Source of the DNA: SIRX01 sp965213905
GTDB lineage: Bacteria > Actinomycetota > Rubrobacteria > Rubrobacterales > Rubrobacteraceae
Direction: 5' to 3'
Assembly (NCBI GenBank): GCA_965213905.1
Contig: OZ243922.1
Location: forward strand, 2,046,001 to 2,110,000
Length of the DNA: 64,000 bases
The stretch's first letter is position 1. Each line of letters begins with the position of its first letter. The position numbers and the translations under genes are program-made. The notes under the pieces were generated by a model. That model was not told where the DNA came from, searched no databases, and saw only the letters and a program-made list of their open reading frames with translations. Positions 9,310 through 17,755 of the stretch are shown one piece after another.

Positions 9310-9337
9310 CCACCGCCCCGCCGGGAAGGACCCGCAG

Positions 9338-9541
9338 ATGAACGAAGAAGTCGAAGCCCAGCACGACGGGTATTTCAAACGAGACCGGAGGATGCTCGAA
9401 GCCGCCGGCTGGGAACTCGTCGAAAAGAACTCCCAAAAAGTACTCTGGCGCAACCCTGAAAGCGGCAGGCTCTATCCCCAAGACGCCGCGGCAAAGCTTA
9501 TGCAAGAGGGGCAGGTCCCCGAAAACCCGGACGGGACGTGA
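9338..9541 (+). CDS. Small hypothetical protein
   Basis: 67 residues from ATG 9338, preceded by GGGAAGGA; the upstream in-frame codon at 9284 lacks an SD. The product has the pattern GYFKRDRRMLEAAGWELVEKN...VLWRNPESGRLYPQDAAAKLM, which looks like a compact soluble domain with conserved-looking aromatic residues. No known family is recognised. Its TGA overlaps a GTG start for the next, broken frame. Confidence 0.6.
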   Translation: MNEEVEAQHDGYFKRDRRMLEAAGWELVEKNSQKVLWRNPESGRLYPQDAAAKLMQEGQVPENPDGT

Positions 9542-9956
9542 CCCTCTTGGAACCCGAAAACGTCCTGGGAGCCGCGGCAAAAAGCCCGGAAAGCGCCGGT
9601 GGGCATCCGGGAACTACAAACGGGGGCCGCCTCGAAGACCACGAAGAGTTGGACGGCTTTTTGCAAGGGGCGATCCGGCACCTGGAAATCCCGGACCTGG
9701 CGGGCGCCGAGCTGTTGCTCAAAAGGCGAGTATCAAGGCTACTTCGATGTGGGTCGGCTCCGGGGGCCCGGCGCTGCCGCAGCCTCTAACGGACCTGGAT
9801 GAGTTCCGCGAAAACCTCCGGCGCCTGAACCTACGGTGGCGTACGCCGGATCCACACCCACTGATCGGCCTCCTGAAAGAAATCCACTCGCAGTTCGGGG
9901 ATCATACACATTTCGGCGCCGGCCGCCGGGTGGACCCCCCAAGGGTGGACCCCTGA
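9538..9956 (+). pseudogene. Possible frameshifted hypothetical gene
   Basis: A GTG at 9538 overlaps the previous stop. The frame reads through LEDHEELDGFLQGAIRHLEI and AGAELLLK, then appears to continue in the next frame (GEYQGYFDVGRLR) after the AAAA at 9721-9724, and then in the third frame (LTDLDEFRENLRRLN, PLIGLLKEIHSQFGDH) after the GGGGG near 9760, ending at 9954-9956. All three segments have high third-position GC. It may be a gene broken by two one-base indels or two sequencing errors. The rest of the stretch to 10222 has no supported gene on this strand; an open frame on the minus strand (9831-10184) competes for part of it. Confidence 0.35.
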
Positions 9957-10152
9957 ACCTGAAAGCCTGTCGCTCAGGCCGCCAAAGGACCAAACGTGGC
10001 CCGGGTCGAGGAGTCTCGTGGAGAGCCCGAAACTCTGCGAACGGTAAAGCGCCAGCATCGGGTGCACCAACGTCGGGTTGACGTATCCGCCCCTCTTGAC
10101 CCGAACCCCCGGGAGCCCCGCAAAAGATACATACAAGTGTGTACCGAAAACT

Positions 10153-10198
10153 GTTAACCGTACCCGCCGGGCGGGAATATTCAAAGCGAAGTGTTAAC
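10153..10198. promoter_or_regulatory. Pair of GTTAAC palindromes upstream of the ferritin-like gene
   Basis: Two identical GTTAAC hexamers (10153-10158 and 10193-10198) are spaced 40 bases start to start, close to four helical turns, just upstream of the SD of the 10223 gene. They could be a paired operator for an oxidative-stress regulator; this is speculative. Confidence 0.25.
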
Positions 10199-10222
10199 CC
10201 CATACCAGAAGGAGGTACGGAA

Positions 10223-10438
10223 ATGTCGGAGAGCGAACAGGCCACCGGCCTTAGCGATAACGTCTACAACCTGACCAGCGTGCTCTACCACGCCGGAGAG
10301 GGCGGTCAGGTCTACGACAAGTACATAGAAGACGCCGAGCGGGACGGCGACCAGGAGCTGGTCGAGTTCTTCCAGGAAGTGCGGGACGAAGACGCGAGGC
10401 GCGCCCAGAAGGCCAAGTCTCTGCTGGGCCAGCGCTAG
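10223..10438 (+). CDS. Small ferritin-like/helical protein preceding Mn catalase
   Basis: 71 residues from ATG 10223 with a strong SD (GGAGG, 10210-10214); the frame runs upstream but without an SD. SDNVYNLTSVLYHAGEGGQV followed by YIEDAERDGDQELVEFFQEV and DEDARRAQKAK gives a two-helix pattern with spaced Glu, Asp and His typical of short ferritin-like or rubrerythrin-type helical hairpins. It precedes the manganese catalase by 145 bases and is probably co-expressed with it in oxidative stress defence. The metal-binding role is inferred. Confidence 0.7.
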   Translation: MSESEQATGLSDNVYNLTSVLYHAGEGGQVYDKYIEDAERDGDQELVEFFQEVRDEDARRAQKAKSLLGQR

Positions 10439-10583
10439 AGGAACACCACGTGCCTGCTATACAGGCTGAGGTACGCTTCTTCTCGCCGGCGGTGCGGATT
10501 CACAACTACCTTCCTGCGCTACCGGCTTTTGTCAGCCTACAAAATGTCACGCAGGCCAAAATCCTGCTTGGAAAGGAACGAGT

Positions 10584-11408
10584 TTGTTCTACCACGACAA
10601 CAAGCTACAGTACACGGTCCGGGTGGACGACCCCAACCCCATCTTCGCCAAGCACCTCCAGCAGGCGATCGGCGGCGTGGAGGGTGAGATCCGGGTCGCC
10701 ATGCAGTACCTGTTCCAGTCCTGGGGTGCCCGCGGCCCGAGAAAGTACCGCGACATGCTCATGGAGACCGGAACAGAGGAGCTCGCCCACATAGAGATGC
10801 TCGCAACAGCCGTCGCCATGAACCTCGCAGGCGCCGAAGCGGAGATACAGTCGGAGGAGCTTCACCCCATTGTTACCGCAAAGCTCGGCGGGCAGAACCC
10901 CCGGCACTACCTCTCCGCGGGCTTCGCCGCGATGCCGGTTGACTCGAACGGCGTGGCGTTTGACATGTCCCACATCTACGCCTCCGGCAACATCGCCGCC
11001 GACATGTACGCCAACGTCGCCGCTGAAGCCACAGGGCGGGCGCTCGCCACGAGGCTCTACCACATGACCGACGATGCGGGCATGAAGGACATGCTCTCTT
11101 TCATGATCGCGCGGGACACCATGCACCAGCAGCAGTGGCTCGCCGTGCTCGAAGAGTTCGGCCCCGAGCACCTGCCAGTCCCCAACTCTTTCCCCCAGGA
11201 AGAAGAGAACGAGAAGTACAGCTACTCTTTCTTCGCAACCGGGGTGGACGGAATAGAGACGCCGGAGGGCCGCTGGACAAAGGGTGAGTCCCTGGATAAC
11301 CGGAACGGTGAGTTCAGTGTCTTCAAGTCGGAGCCTATAGGAGATCAAGAACTAGGGCTCGGTTACGCTCGGGATGATGCCTTTGCCCAGAAGGAGCAGC
11401 AAGAATAG
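10584..11408 (+). CDS. Manganese catalase
   Basis: 274 residues from TTG 10584 (SD GGAAAGGA). It dismutates hydrogen peroxide using a di-manganese centre. The four-helix bundle carries ligands in GGVEGEIRVAMQYLFQSW (Glu), GTEELAHIEMLATAVAMNL (Glu and His) and ARDTMHQQQWLAVLEE (His), all characteristic of the family. Length and the C-terminal PEGRWTKGESLD are normal for the group. It is a soluble cytoplasmic enzyme, placed with the ferritin-like small protein in an oxidative-stress block. Confidence 0.95.
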   Translation: MFYHDNKLQYTVRVDDPNPIFAKHLQQAIGGVEGEIRVAMQYLFQSWGARGPRKYRDMLMETGTEELAHIEMLATAVAMNLAGAEAEIQSEELHPIVTAKLGGQNPRHYLSAGFAAMPVDSNGVAFDMSHIYASGNIAADMYANVAAEATGRALATRLYHMTDDAGMKDMLSFMIARDTMHQQQWLAVLEEFGPEHLPVPNSFPQEEENEKYSYSFFATGVDGIETPEGRWTKGESLDNRNGEFSVFKSEPIGDQELGLGYARDDAFAQKEQQE

Positions 11409-11500
11409 GCGGGAGCCACTGAGAGTAGTTGTCGGAAACGGGGCGGGTTCATCCTGGGTGATCGGTCTGTCCCGTCCGACGTTCGTTCGAAGGGAGTTGA

Positions 11501-12712
11501 ATGAAAGCTGTAGTTTTTCACGACGTAGGAGACATCCGGCTAGACGACGTAGAAGACCCGAAGATACAGGAGCCGACCGACGCCATCGTCCGGCTCACCT
11601 CCAGCGCCATCTGCGGCACGGACCTGCACATGGTCCGGGGCACGATGGCGGGTATGGTGCCGGGGACTATCCTGGGGCACGAGGGCGTCGGGGTGGTCGA
11701 AGAAGTAGGAGCCGGGGTTAGAAACCTGGTCCCCGGCGACCGGGTGGTCATACCATCTACGGTAGGCTGCGGCTACTGCTCTTACTGCCGCGCCGGCTAC
11801 TACGCCCAGTGCGACAACGCGAACCCAAACGGTCCGCAGGCCGGCACTGCCTTTTTCGGCGGCCCCCAGCCGACCGGTCCCATAGACGGCCTCCAGGCCG
11901 AATACGCCCGCATACCCTACGGTAACGTCGGACCCGTCAAGCTGCCGGACAACGTGTCGGATGAAGAGGCGCTCCTGATCTCCGACATCTTCCCCACCGC
12001 CTACTTCGGCGCCGACATCGCCGGGGTAAAAGACGGCGACACGGTGGCCGTCTTCGGCCTCGGGGCCGTGGGACAATTCGCCGTGCGCAGCGCCTTTATC
12101 ATGGGCGCGGGAAGGGTATTGGCGGTTGACCGCATACAGTCCCGCCTCGAAGCCGCCCGCGCGCAGGGCGCGGAGGTCATAAACTTCGAGGAAGAGGACC
12201 CGGTACAGACGATCTTCGAACTCACCGGCGGCATCGGCGTGGACCGGGTAATAGAAGCCGTCGGGGTGGACGCCGAACACGCGAGCTCCGGCCCGGCTGC
12301 TCCTTCGGAAGATCAGCAACAACAGTACGAGCAGGAGATCAGTCAGGTCGCGCCTCAGACAAATCCGCAAGGGGAACTGTGGCAGCCGGGCAGCGCGCCG
12401 TCCCAGTCTGCGGAGTGGGCGACGCAGGCAGTAGCCAAGGGCGGTAGCATCGGGGTGATCGGGGTCTTCCCGCCGCAGGCGATGACCTTCCCGATAGGCG
12501 CCCTTCAGCAGCGCAACCTGACGGTACGGGGCGGCAATTGCAACCACCGCCGCTACATTCCGCGGCTCGTCAGCATGGTGGCTGCCGGCACCGTAGACCC
12601 GACAGAATTCATTACGGACAAAGAGCCTGTTCCGAGCGCCGTAGACGCCTACGAGATCTTCGATCAGCGGGAGCCGGGCTGGCTGAAAGTGGAGTTGCAG
12701 CCGGCGGGGTAG
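11501..12712 (+). CDS. Zinc-dependent alcohol dehydrogenase (formaldehyde-dehydrogenase-like MDR)
   Basis: 403 residues from ATG 11501 (SD GAAGGGAG). It has catalytic zinc ligands in SAICGTDLH and GHEGVG, four structural-zinc cysteines in GCGYCSYCRAGYYAQC, and a Rossmann motif FGLGAVGQFAV. The closest relatives are the glutathione-independent formaldehyde dehydrogenases and broad-range alcohol dehydrogenases; it resembles the 31152 product. A low-complexity insert rich in Gln and Ser (about residues 265-305) interrupts the C-terminal half, as in the disproportionating formaldehyde dehydrogenases. Reversible alcohol/aldehyde oxidation with NAD is expected; the substrate is uncertain. Confidence 0.9.
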   Translation: MKAVVFHDVGDIRLDDVEDPKIQEPTDAIVRLTSSAICGTDLHMVRGTMAGMVPGTILGHEGVGVVEEVGAGVRNLVPGDRVVIPSTVGCGYCSYCRAGYYAQCDNANPNGPQAGTAFFGGPQPTGPIDGLQAEYARIPYGNVGPVKLPDNVSDEEALLISDIFPTAYFGADIAGVKDGDTVAVFGLGAVGQFAVRSAFIMGAGRVLAVDRIQSRLEAARAQGAEVINFEEEDPVQTIFELTGGIGVDRVIEAVGVDAEHASSGPAAPSEDQQQQYEQEISQVAPQTNPQGELWQPGSAPSQSAEWATQAVAKGGSIGVIGVFPPQAMTFPIGALQQRNLTVRGGNCNHRRYIPRLVSMVAAGTVDPTEFITDKEPVPSAVDAYEIFDQREPGWLKVELQPAG

Positions 12713-12752
12713 TGAAAATGCTCTACCTCAGGTCACATTGGGAAAAGGAGGC

Positions 12753-12782
12753 GGGAGGTTGGGCCGCAAAGCCCAACCTCCC
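12753..12782 (+). terminator. Strong 12-bp hairpin after the alcohol dehydrogenase gene
   Basis: GGGAGGTTGGGC (12753-12764) and GCCCAACCTCCC (12771-12782) are perfect complements around a 6-base loop, 40 bases after the stop codon. There is no U-tract, so termination efficiency is uncertain. Confidence 0.6.
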
Positions 12783-12856
12783 AGGCTAGAACGGACGAGA
12801 CAGCATATGGAATGTGTGCCGTTGTTCTTAGAGCTATAGGATCGGAGTGAAAAATC

Positions 12857-14566
12857 TTGGCGAACGATTCGTACGACGCCGTTGTGGTCGGGGCCGGCCA
12901 CAACGGCCTGGTATGCGCCCTCTACCTCTGCCGGGCCGGCTGGAAAACGCTGGTTTTGGAACGGAACGAAAAAGTCGGCGGCGCGGTGCAGAGCGCGGAG
13001 ATTACCCGCCCCGGCTTTGTCCACGACCTCTACTCGATGAACCAGAACCTCTTTCTCGGCTCCCCGGTCTACGCGGAGCTGAAAGACGACCTCAAGCGCC
13101 ACGGCCTCAGCTACAAAGTGGCCGAGAAGTCCTACTCCAACGTCTACCCCGGCGGCAAGAGCCTCAGGGTCTACAAAGACGTGGACCGCACGATGGAGTT
13201 GTTGCGCGGGCACAATGAGCGGGACGCTGAGGGTTTCGGTCGGCTCTTCGAGCAGTTTCAGGCTTTTAGCCAGGCGTTTCTGCCGGTCTACGGGGCGCCG
13301 CTGCCTTCTTTCGAGGCGGTGTGGGACCTGCTCAAGGCCGCGCGGACGCAGGGCCTAAACGAACTCACAGACCTCATGCAGATCGTGATGAGCTCTACGA
13401 GGGAGCTCGGCGCCTACTTCGGCTCCGAGGAGATGCGGGCGCTGTTCGCGACGTGGGGGCTGCACATGGACTTCGGCCCCGACGTCTCCGGCGGTGGCAT
13501 GTTCCCGTTTTTAGAGACCTTCACCGACATGGTCGAAGGCATGTCGATTACCGAGGGCGGGGCGTCGAAGATGCCCGAGGCTCTGGCCGCCCTGATCCGG
13601 GAATCCGGCGGCGAGATCCGGACGAAGGCCGAAGTAGGCCGCATCCTCACCGAAAACGGCGCCAACGGTAACGCCAGCGGACGTACCGGCGGACGCGCCA
13701 CCGGCGTGGAGCTGGCTTCGGGTGAGCAGATCGAGGCCAAGCGGGCCGTCGTCGCAAACCTGACGCCGTCGGTGCTCTTCGGGGATCTCCTGTCACCGGA
13801 CGAATTGCAGCCGCAGTTCCGCCGTAGGGTGAGGCGCTACGAGCGCGGTCCCGGCACTATGATGGTCCACCTGGCGCTCTCAGGAAGGCCCCGGTGGGCG
13901 GCTGGTGAAGACCTGGACGAGTTCGCCTACGTCCACATAGCCCCCTACGTCGAAGATTTGGCGGAGACCTACACAAATTCCATGAACGGCTATTTGCCCG
14001 AAAGCCCACTGCTGATAGTCGGGCAGACCTCGGCGGTAGACCCGTCACGGACGCCGGGCGACGAGGAGATACTCTGGATCCAGGTAAGGACCCTCCCCTC
14101 GGAGATCAAGGGCGACGCGGCGGGGGAGATCTCCGCCCGCACCTGGGATGAGGCCCGGGAGCCTTTTGCAGACAGGGTGATGCAGAAGCTGGAGGAGTAC
14201 GCCCCCGGCATAGGCGACCTCGTGCTCGACCGGGTGGTCTTCTCTCCCGAAGACCTCGAACGCCACAACCCGAACCTGGTCGGTGGTGACTCCATCGGCG
14301 GCAGCTTCCACCTCAAGCAGAACTTCGTCTTCCGTCCGTTTCCCGGCTGGTCCAACTACAAGATGCCGCTCGGCGGTCTCTACATGGTCGGGGCGGCGAC
14401 CTGGCCGGGTCCGGGCACCAACGCCACCTCAGGATACCTGGCGGCGCAGGAGATCCTCGGCACCTCCACCCGCGACCGGCTCGTCCAGGGCGCGGCGGCG
14501 GTGGGCGCAGCAGCCGCAGCCACCGCGGTCGGGACCCTCGCGCTCCGGCGGCTGCTTAGGAGGTGA
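12857..14566 (+). CDS. FAD-dependent oxidoreductase, phytoene-dehydrogenase-like
   Basis: 569 residues from TTG 12857 (SD GGAGTGA). The N-terminal dinucleotide-binding fold is plain (VVVGAGHNGLVCALYL, then an acidic E about 20 residues on), followed by the GGAVQSAEITRPGFVHDLYS segment seen in the carotenoid-desaturase-like amine oxidase superfamily, and a C-terminal FAD motif around LYMVGAATWPGPGTNATSG. The last 30 residues (AAAVGAAAAATAVGTLALRR) form a hydrophobic helix ending in arginines, suggesting a C-terminal membrane anchor. Substrate unknown; no carotenoid genes are nearby. Confidence 0.88.
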   Translation: MANDSYDAVVVGAGHNGLVCALYLCRAGWKTLVLERNEKVGGAVQSAEITRPGFVHDLYSMNQNLFLGSPVYAELKDDLKRHGLSYKVAEKSYSNVYPGGKSLRVYKDVDRTMELLRGHNERDAEGFGRLFEQFQAFSQAFLPVYGAPLPSFEAVWDLLKAARTQGLNELTDLMQIVMSSTRELGAYFGSEEMRALFATWGLHMDFGPDVSGGGMFPFLETFTDMVEGMSITEGGASKMPEALAALIRESGGEIRTKAEVGRILTENGANGNASGRTGGRATGVELASGEQIEAKRAVVANLTPSVLFGDLLSPDELQPQFRRRVRRYERGPGTMMVHLALSGRPRWAAGEDLDEFAYVHIAPYVEDLAETYTNSMNGYLPESPLLIVGQTSAVDPSRTPGDEEILWIQVRTLPSEIKGDAAGEISARTWDEAREPFADRVMQKLEEYAPGIGDLVLDRVVFSPEDLERHNPNLVGGDSIGGSFHLKQNFVFRPFPGWSNYKMPLGGLYMVGAATWPGPGTNATSGYLAAQEILGTSTRDRLVQGAAAVGAAAAATAVGTLALRRLLRR

Positions 14567-14575
14567 AGGCATAGC

Positions 14576-14830
14576 GTGGAAGACGGAATTTTCGTCAGCC
14601 AGATCACGACCTCCCAGTGGGGCTTCGAAGAGAGCGTCGAGAACTACGCCCGCACCGACGGTATAAACGGCATCGGCGTCTGGCCCGACAAGCTCTCTGA
14701 GGTCGGGGCCGAAAAAGGCGCCCGCCATATCCGGGACGCTGGCCTCGCGGTCTCGTCGCTGGTCTTCGTCGCGGGCTTTACCCAGGACTTGCGGGGCGGA
14801 GGAGGCCGCCGAAGCCTTAGCAGACCAACG
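14576..14830 (+). pseudogene. Sugar phosphate isomerase/epimerase, truncated 5' fragment
   Basis: The frame begins at GTG 14576, coupled to the upstream gene by AGGAGGTGA. The first 70 residues (GIFVSQITTSQWGFEESVEN, DGINGIGVW, AGLAVSSLVFVAGFTQDL) are a convincing N-terminus of an AP-endonuclease-family TIM barrel of the sugar phosphate isomerase type. After about 14793 the similarity stops, and the frame runs through the tail of an unrelated SDR gene. More than two thirds of the enzyme is missing, so this is a decayed remnant. Confidence 0.7.
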
Positions 14831-14832
14831 CC

Positions 14833-14964
14833 ATGCCGATACCCTGGGTGGAACCGGAAGAGATCTCTGACGCGATGCTGTTCCTGGCCTCCGACGAGGC
14901 CCGCCACATAACCGGCGAGGCCCTTACCGTGGACGCCGGCGCCCTGGCTAGCGCCCTGATGTAG
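14833..14964 (+). pseudogene. SDR-family oxidoreductase, 3' tail only
   Basis: In a frame different from the isomerase fragment the DNA encodes MPIPWVEPEEISDAMLFLAS, then DEARHITGEALTVDAGA, ending at TAG 14962-14964. This is the C-terminal signature of mycofactocin-type and other short-chain dehydrogenases (final strand plus the TGE...VDAG motif). The catalytic and Rossmann parts are absent. The abrupt join to the isomerase fragment suggests a deletion between two formerly separate genes. Confidence 0.7.
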
Positions 14965-15079
14965 GGAGTTAGGGAGCCCGGTGGAGTAATCATCCCGCAA
15001 AAACCGGAACGGAGACGGCCTGGAACCGAGCTGTGGAACGGGCCCCGGCCCACCCCACGGTGACGCCCCCGCGGTAAGG

Positions 15080-15355
15080 CTCTATAAGAGATACCCTTTC
15101 TACCATAGTCTCCTGCGGACCCTGGTCGCGGCCGGGGTCGTGCTCCCGGGATTGATTCTGGCGTGGCGATTCCTCGCCGGGGTCGCAACGGTAGCGCTCC
15201 TGATCCTGGCAGGGATGTTCCTGGCCGTGATCCTGTCTCGGCCGGTCGAGGTCCTGTAAAGACGCCAGGTTCCGCGGGCCATATCCTCCCCGCTGACCAT
15301 TTCGGGCGTCGTGGGGGTTTTGCTGGCGCTGCCGTTGACCGTGGTGGCTCCCTGA
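15080..15355 (+). pseudogene. AI-2E-family transporter remnant
   Basis: In frame from 15080 the DNA reads a hydrophobic segment then AWRFLAGVATVALLILAGMF, AVILSRPVEVL, an in-frame TAA (15257-15259), then RRQVPRAISSPLTISGVVGV, ending at TGA 15353-15355. It aligns without gaps to residues about 20-80 of the intact transporter at 15976 (e.g. STVATVALSITVGLLLAVAL and GPVEALRRRKVPRTL), the TAA replacing an arginine codon. It is therefore a dead partial copy of the same family, located 620 bases upstream of the intact gene. The stretch 14965-15079 shows nothing recognisable. Confidence 0.75.
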
Positions 15356-15468
15356 GCTTACTACCCTATACATCGACTGGCGCGTTTTTACACAGATTGT
15401 GCTATTCCTCGCCGCCACCGGACGCTATATGATGAGCTTTCCACGTTATGAAGGGAGCGTGCAAAGGT

Positions 15469-15954
15469 ATGGAGAAGACAAAACGTGTAGTCCGGGTAAC
15501 GAAGCCTGCAACGAAGCGCACCCCATACTGGTTGGTCGTAAAAGGTGGGTGCGACAGGGTAGAAGTGTTGACCATTGGGGCACCTGATGGTCGGCAAGCT
15601 CTGCCGGTCTTTAGCTTTGAGGAAGAGGCCGAGATGTTCCTACATTTGAGAGGATCGCGAGATGGCTGGCGACTAAGGGGGACTGGCACAGGAGAGCTTC
15701 TCTCGATGCTCTACACTATCCTAAGGGATGTCAGGTATGTAACGCTGGACCCCATACCGGAGAACTCGGGTTTGAACGGCTCAGGGCTGCTCAGTATTAG
15801 CCGGGAAGCCTTCGTGGAACGTCTGGACGCCATAAACGGCAGAGATGATCTCGTCAAAAAAAAGGGCACAGTACCGTCAATTTTTGACAAAGATCAGCCT
15901 ATAGAGAGGACCGTTAACCGGAGTATTAGTCCCGGATACATGGTAGGAAGCTAA
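15469..15954 (+). CDS. Conserved protein of unknown family (paralogue of the 2010-2417 gene)
   Basis: About 161 residues from ATG 15469, with AAGGGAG (15451-15457) upstream; another in-frame ATG at 15448 has no SD. Shared motifs with the 2010-2417 product are YWLVV, ALPVFSFEEEAEMFLHL, DGWRLR, VTLDPIPE and SISREAFVERL. The gene is somewhat less GC-rich than its neighbours and has a lysine-rich N-terminus and C-terminus. No membrane segment. The conserved VFSFEEEAE..L block could be a small alpha/beta domain, but no function is recognised. Confidence 0.7.
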   Translation: MEKTKRVVRVTKPATKRTPYWLVVKGGCDRVEVLTIGAPDGRQALPVFSFEEEAEMFLHLRGSRDGWRLRGTGTGELLSMLYTILRDVRYVTLDPIPENSGLNGSGLLSISREAFVERLDAINGRDDLVKKKGTVPSIFDKDQPIERTVNRSISPGYMVGS

Positions 15955-15975
15955 TAACCAGATTTACCTGGGGCA

Positions 15976-17022
15976 ATGGCTTATCCAAAGGTGAATCGTA
16001 GCTTCTTGCACGTCCTCTTGTGGGCAGTGCTCTGGGCCTTTACCCTGTTCTTGGTCTACCGGTTTCTCTCCACGGTCGCTACGGTGGCGCTCTCGATCAC
16101 CGTAGGACTCCTGCTGGCGGTAGCGCTCTCGGGTCCGGTCGAGGCGCTTCGACGCCGCAAAGTACCGAGGACGCTCGCCCTGGCCCTGATCGTCTTTGGA
16201 GTACTGGTACTGTTGGGTATCTCCGGGTTCCTGCTGGGCACCACACTCGCCGATCAGGCATCCCGACTAGCCTCTTCGTTACCCGAGGCGCTATCCAACC
16301 TCTCCCGCGAGGTCGAGAGGCTTGCAAGTAGGTTCGGGGTCCCCGTCCCCGAGGGCGGCGGTCTCTCACCCTCCTCGCTCTCCGGGTCAGCGGGCAAGGC
16401 CCTGGGCGGGGCAGCGGGCGTCTTTGGTAGCGCGGCATCCGCCCTGGTGGGCCTGGTGGTAGTGTTGTTCTTGGCCCTCTACCTGGTTGCAAACCCCGAG
16501 CCCATGGTCGACTGGCTGGTGAGACTTTTCCCCCCCAACCGCCGACCGCGGACGCGGGAAGTTCTCTCTTCGCTACGCACTGGCCTGCTCGACTGGCTCA
16601 AGGGTCAACTCGCGGCCATGGCGGTAATCGGTGTGCTGTGGACCGTTGCCCTGTTGCTCATTGGCGTCCCCGGAGCCCTGTTCTTGGGAATCTTTGCCGG
16701 ACTGGCGGCGTTTGTACCCTACATAGGACCTTTGATCGGCCTTGTGCCGGCCTTCGTGCTGGCCTTTGCTGCGGGTCCTCTGAGTGCCCTTTTGGTACTG
16801 GTAGCCTACGTTGCCATCCAGGGTGCGGAGAGCTACCTCATAACACCGCTCATTATGGAGAGAGCCGCTTCCATACACCCGGCGACGGTCATAGCGGTCG
16901 TCACGGTTCTGGGAGCGGCGTTTGGAGCCTTGGGCGCCCTGCTGGCGGTGCCTACCGCCGTGGTGACCGGGGTGCTAATTAATGAGCTATGGTTCCAGAG
17001 GCTGGAGAAAACCGACAGATGA
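15976..17022 (+). CDS. AI-2E-family (YdiK/TqsA-type) transporter
   Basis: 348 residues with about eight hydrophobic helices, the first two pairs at the N-terminus (VLLWAVLWAFTLFLVYRF and VALSITVGLLLAVAL) and a C-terminal block with GLAAFVPYIGPLIGLVPAF, the family signature. Members export small molecules or ions; some use AI-2, many have unknown cargo. A truncated, stop-containing copy lies just upstream (15080-15355). The start has only a weak GGGG upstream. Confidence 0.9.
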   Translation: MAYPKVNRSFLHVLLWAVLWAFTLFLVYRFLSTVATVALSITVGLLLAVALSGPVEALRRRKVPRTLALALIVFGVLVLLGISGFLLGTTLADQASRLASSLPEALSNLSREVERLASRFGVPVPEGGGLSPSSLSGSAGKALGGAAGVFGSAASALVGLVVVLFLALYLVANPEPMVDWLVRLFPPNRRPRTREVLSSLRTGLLDWLKGQLAAMAVIGVLWTVALLLIGVPGALFLGIFAGLAAFVPYIGPLIGLVPAFVLAFAAGPLSALLVLVAYVAIQGAESYLITPLIMERAASIHPATVIAVVTVLGAAFGALGALLAVPTAVVTGVLINELWFQRLEKTDR

Positions 17023-17307
17023 CACATGCGCGGTTACTTTACTATAGCCGGATGTGGGAGGACGTTTTGCTAGAGGTGATCTACAGCTACACCAGCCGTA
17101 AAAACAACGTATTAACGTGGTTTGCAAACAGGCTCGGTACTATTGGCCCTTGGCGGAATCTGTCCAGAGCGATAGTTTATTCGACGATTGCCTGGCGGCA
17201 GACGTCCACATTCAGAACATTCGCAATTTGGTCGAATCTGCGACCATACTGGCGGTGCTCTGACAACCGGGTTACAGTAGCATACCCTCCAGCACACCGG
17301 AGGTTAC

Positions 17308-17463
17308 ATGGCGCAGAATATTCCCCCCGTGCGCCTGCTGACTACGGCCATGACCTACGACGTGCCCGAGCAGGAACTTCGGATCAGCCTGTCGAAGATG
17401 CCGACCCTGCCGCAGAGCCGGTTCGTGATCCGTCACGTCCGAGAAACCAGCCAAGCTAACTAG
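17308..17463 (+). pseudogene. Cytochrome P450 (CYP152 fatty-acid peroxygenase-like) C-terminal fragment
   Basis: ATG 17308 follows GGAGG, but the 51-residue product (VRLLTTAMTYDVPEQELRI, then SLSKMPTLPQSRFVI, ending TAG 17461-17463) is the tail of a fatty-acid peroxygenase-type P450; the heme-binding cysteine loop that should precede it is absent. The upstream stretch 17023-17300 is lower in GC and shows no gene. The fragment is a remnant, unless it is translated as a stray peptide. Between 17464 and 17755 I see only a repeat (17574-17595). Confidence 0.6.
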
Positions 17464-17573
17464 TAGAAGGTTGGCGCCCCGGGTGGGGAAGAGGAGGGGG
17501 GCGCCGGAAAGGAGTGTGGCTGTGTGTGTCCTTCCCGGAGATGTTTCACGCCTCGATCCGGCTGTTTTCGGAC

Positions 17574-17595
17574 AGAAATGGTCCAAAGTGTGTAG
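17574..17595 (-). repeat. Dispersed 23-bp repeat, inverted and diverged copy
   Basis: Read on the minus strand this begins CTACACACTTTGGACCATTT, matching the copies at 18754 and 31016 except at two or three positions. Confidence 0.5.
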
Positions 17596-17755
17596 TAGAG
17601 GAGCACAATGAGGGTTGCACACGCTACTTCGTCCGGTCTGGGTACGGAGTACGTTCTGGATACGTGACGTGCGATCCCGTCCGTCTTGGATTGCGCTTGC
17701 GGCGTTCAGGGCATATAGCGAACGGACGAAACCCTGTACCGATTAGGAGGCAATT

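Noticed and set aside
9831..10184. 117-codon open frame on the minus strand (VFGTHLYVSFAGLPG...)
   Set aside because: Composition is coding-like, but no family is recognised and no SD is seen, and it overlaps the possible plus-strand remnant. Left undecided rather than annotated.
16989..17459. 156-codon frame covering the P450 tail region
   Set aside because: Its reading mixes low-GC sequence and an Arg/Pro-rich shadow; the P450 similarity is in another frame.
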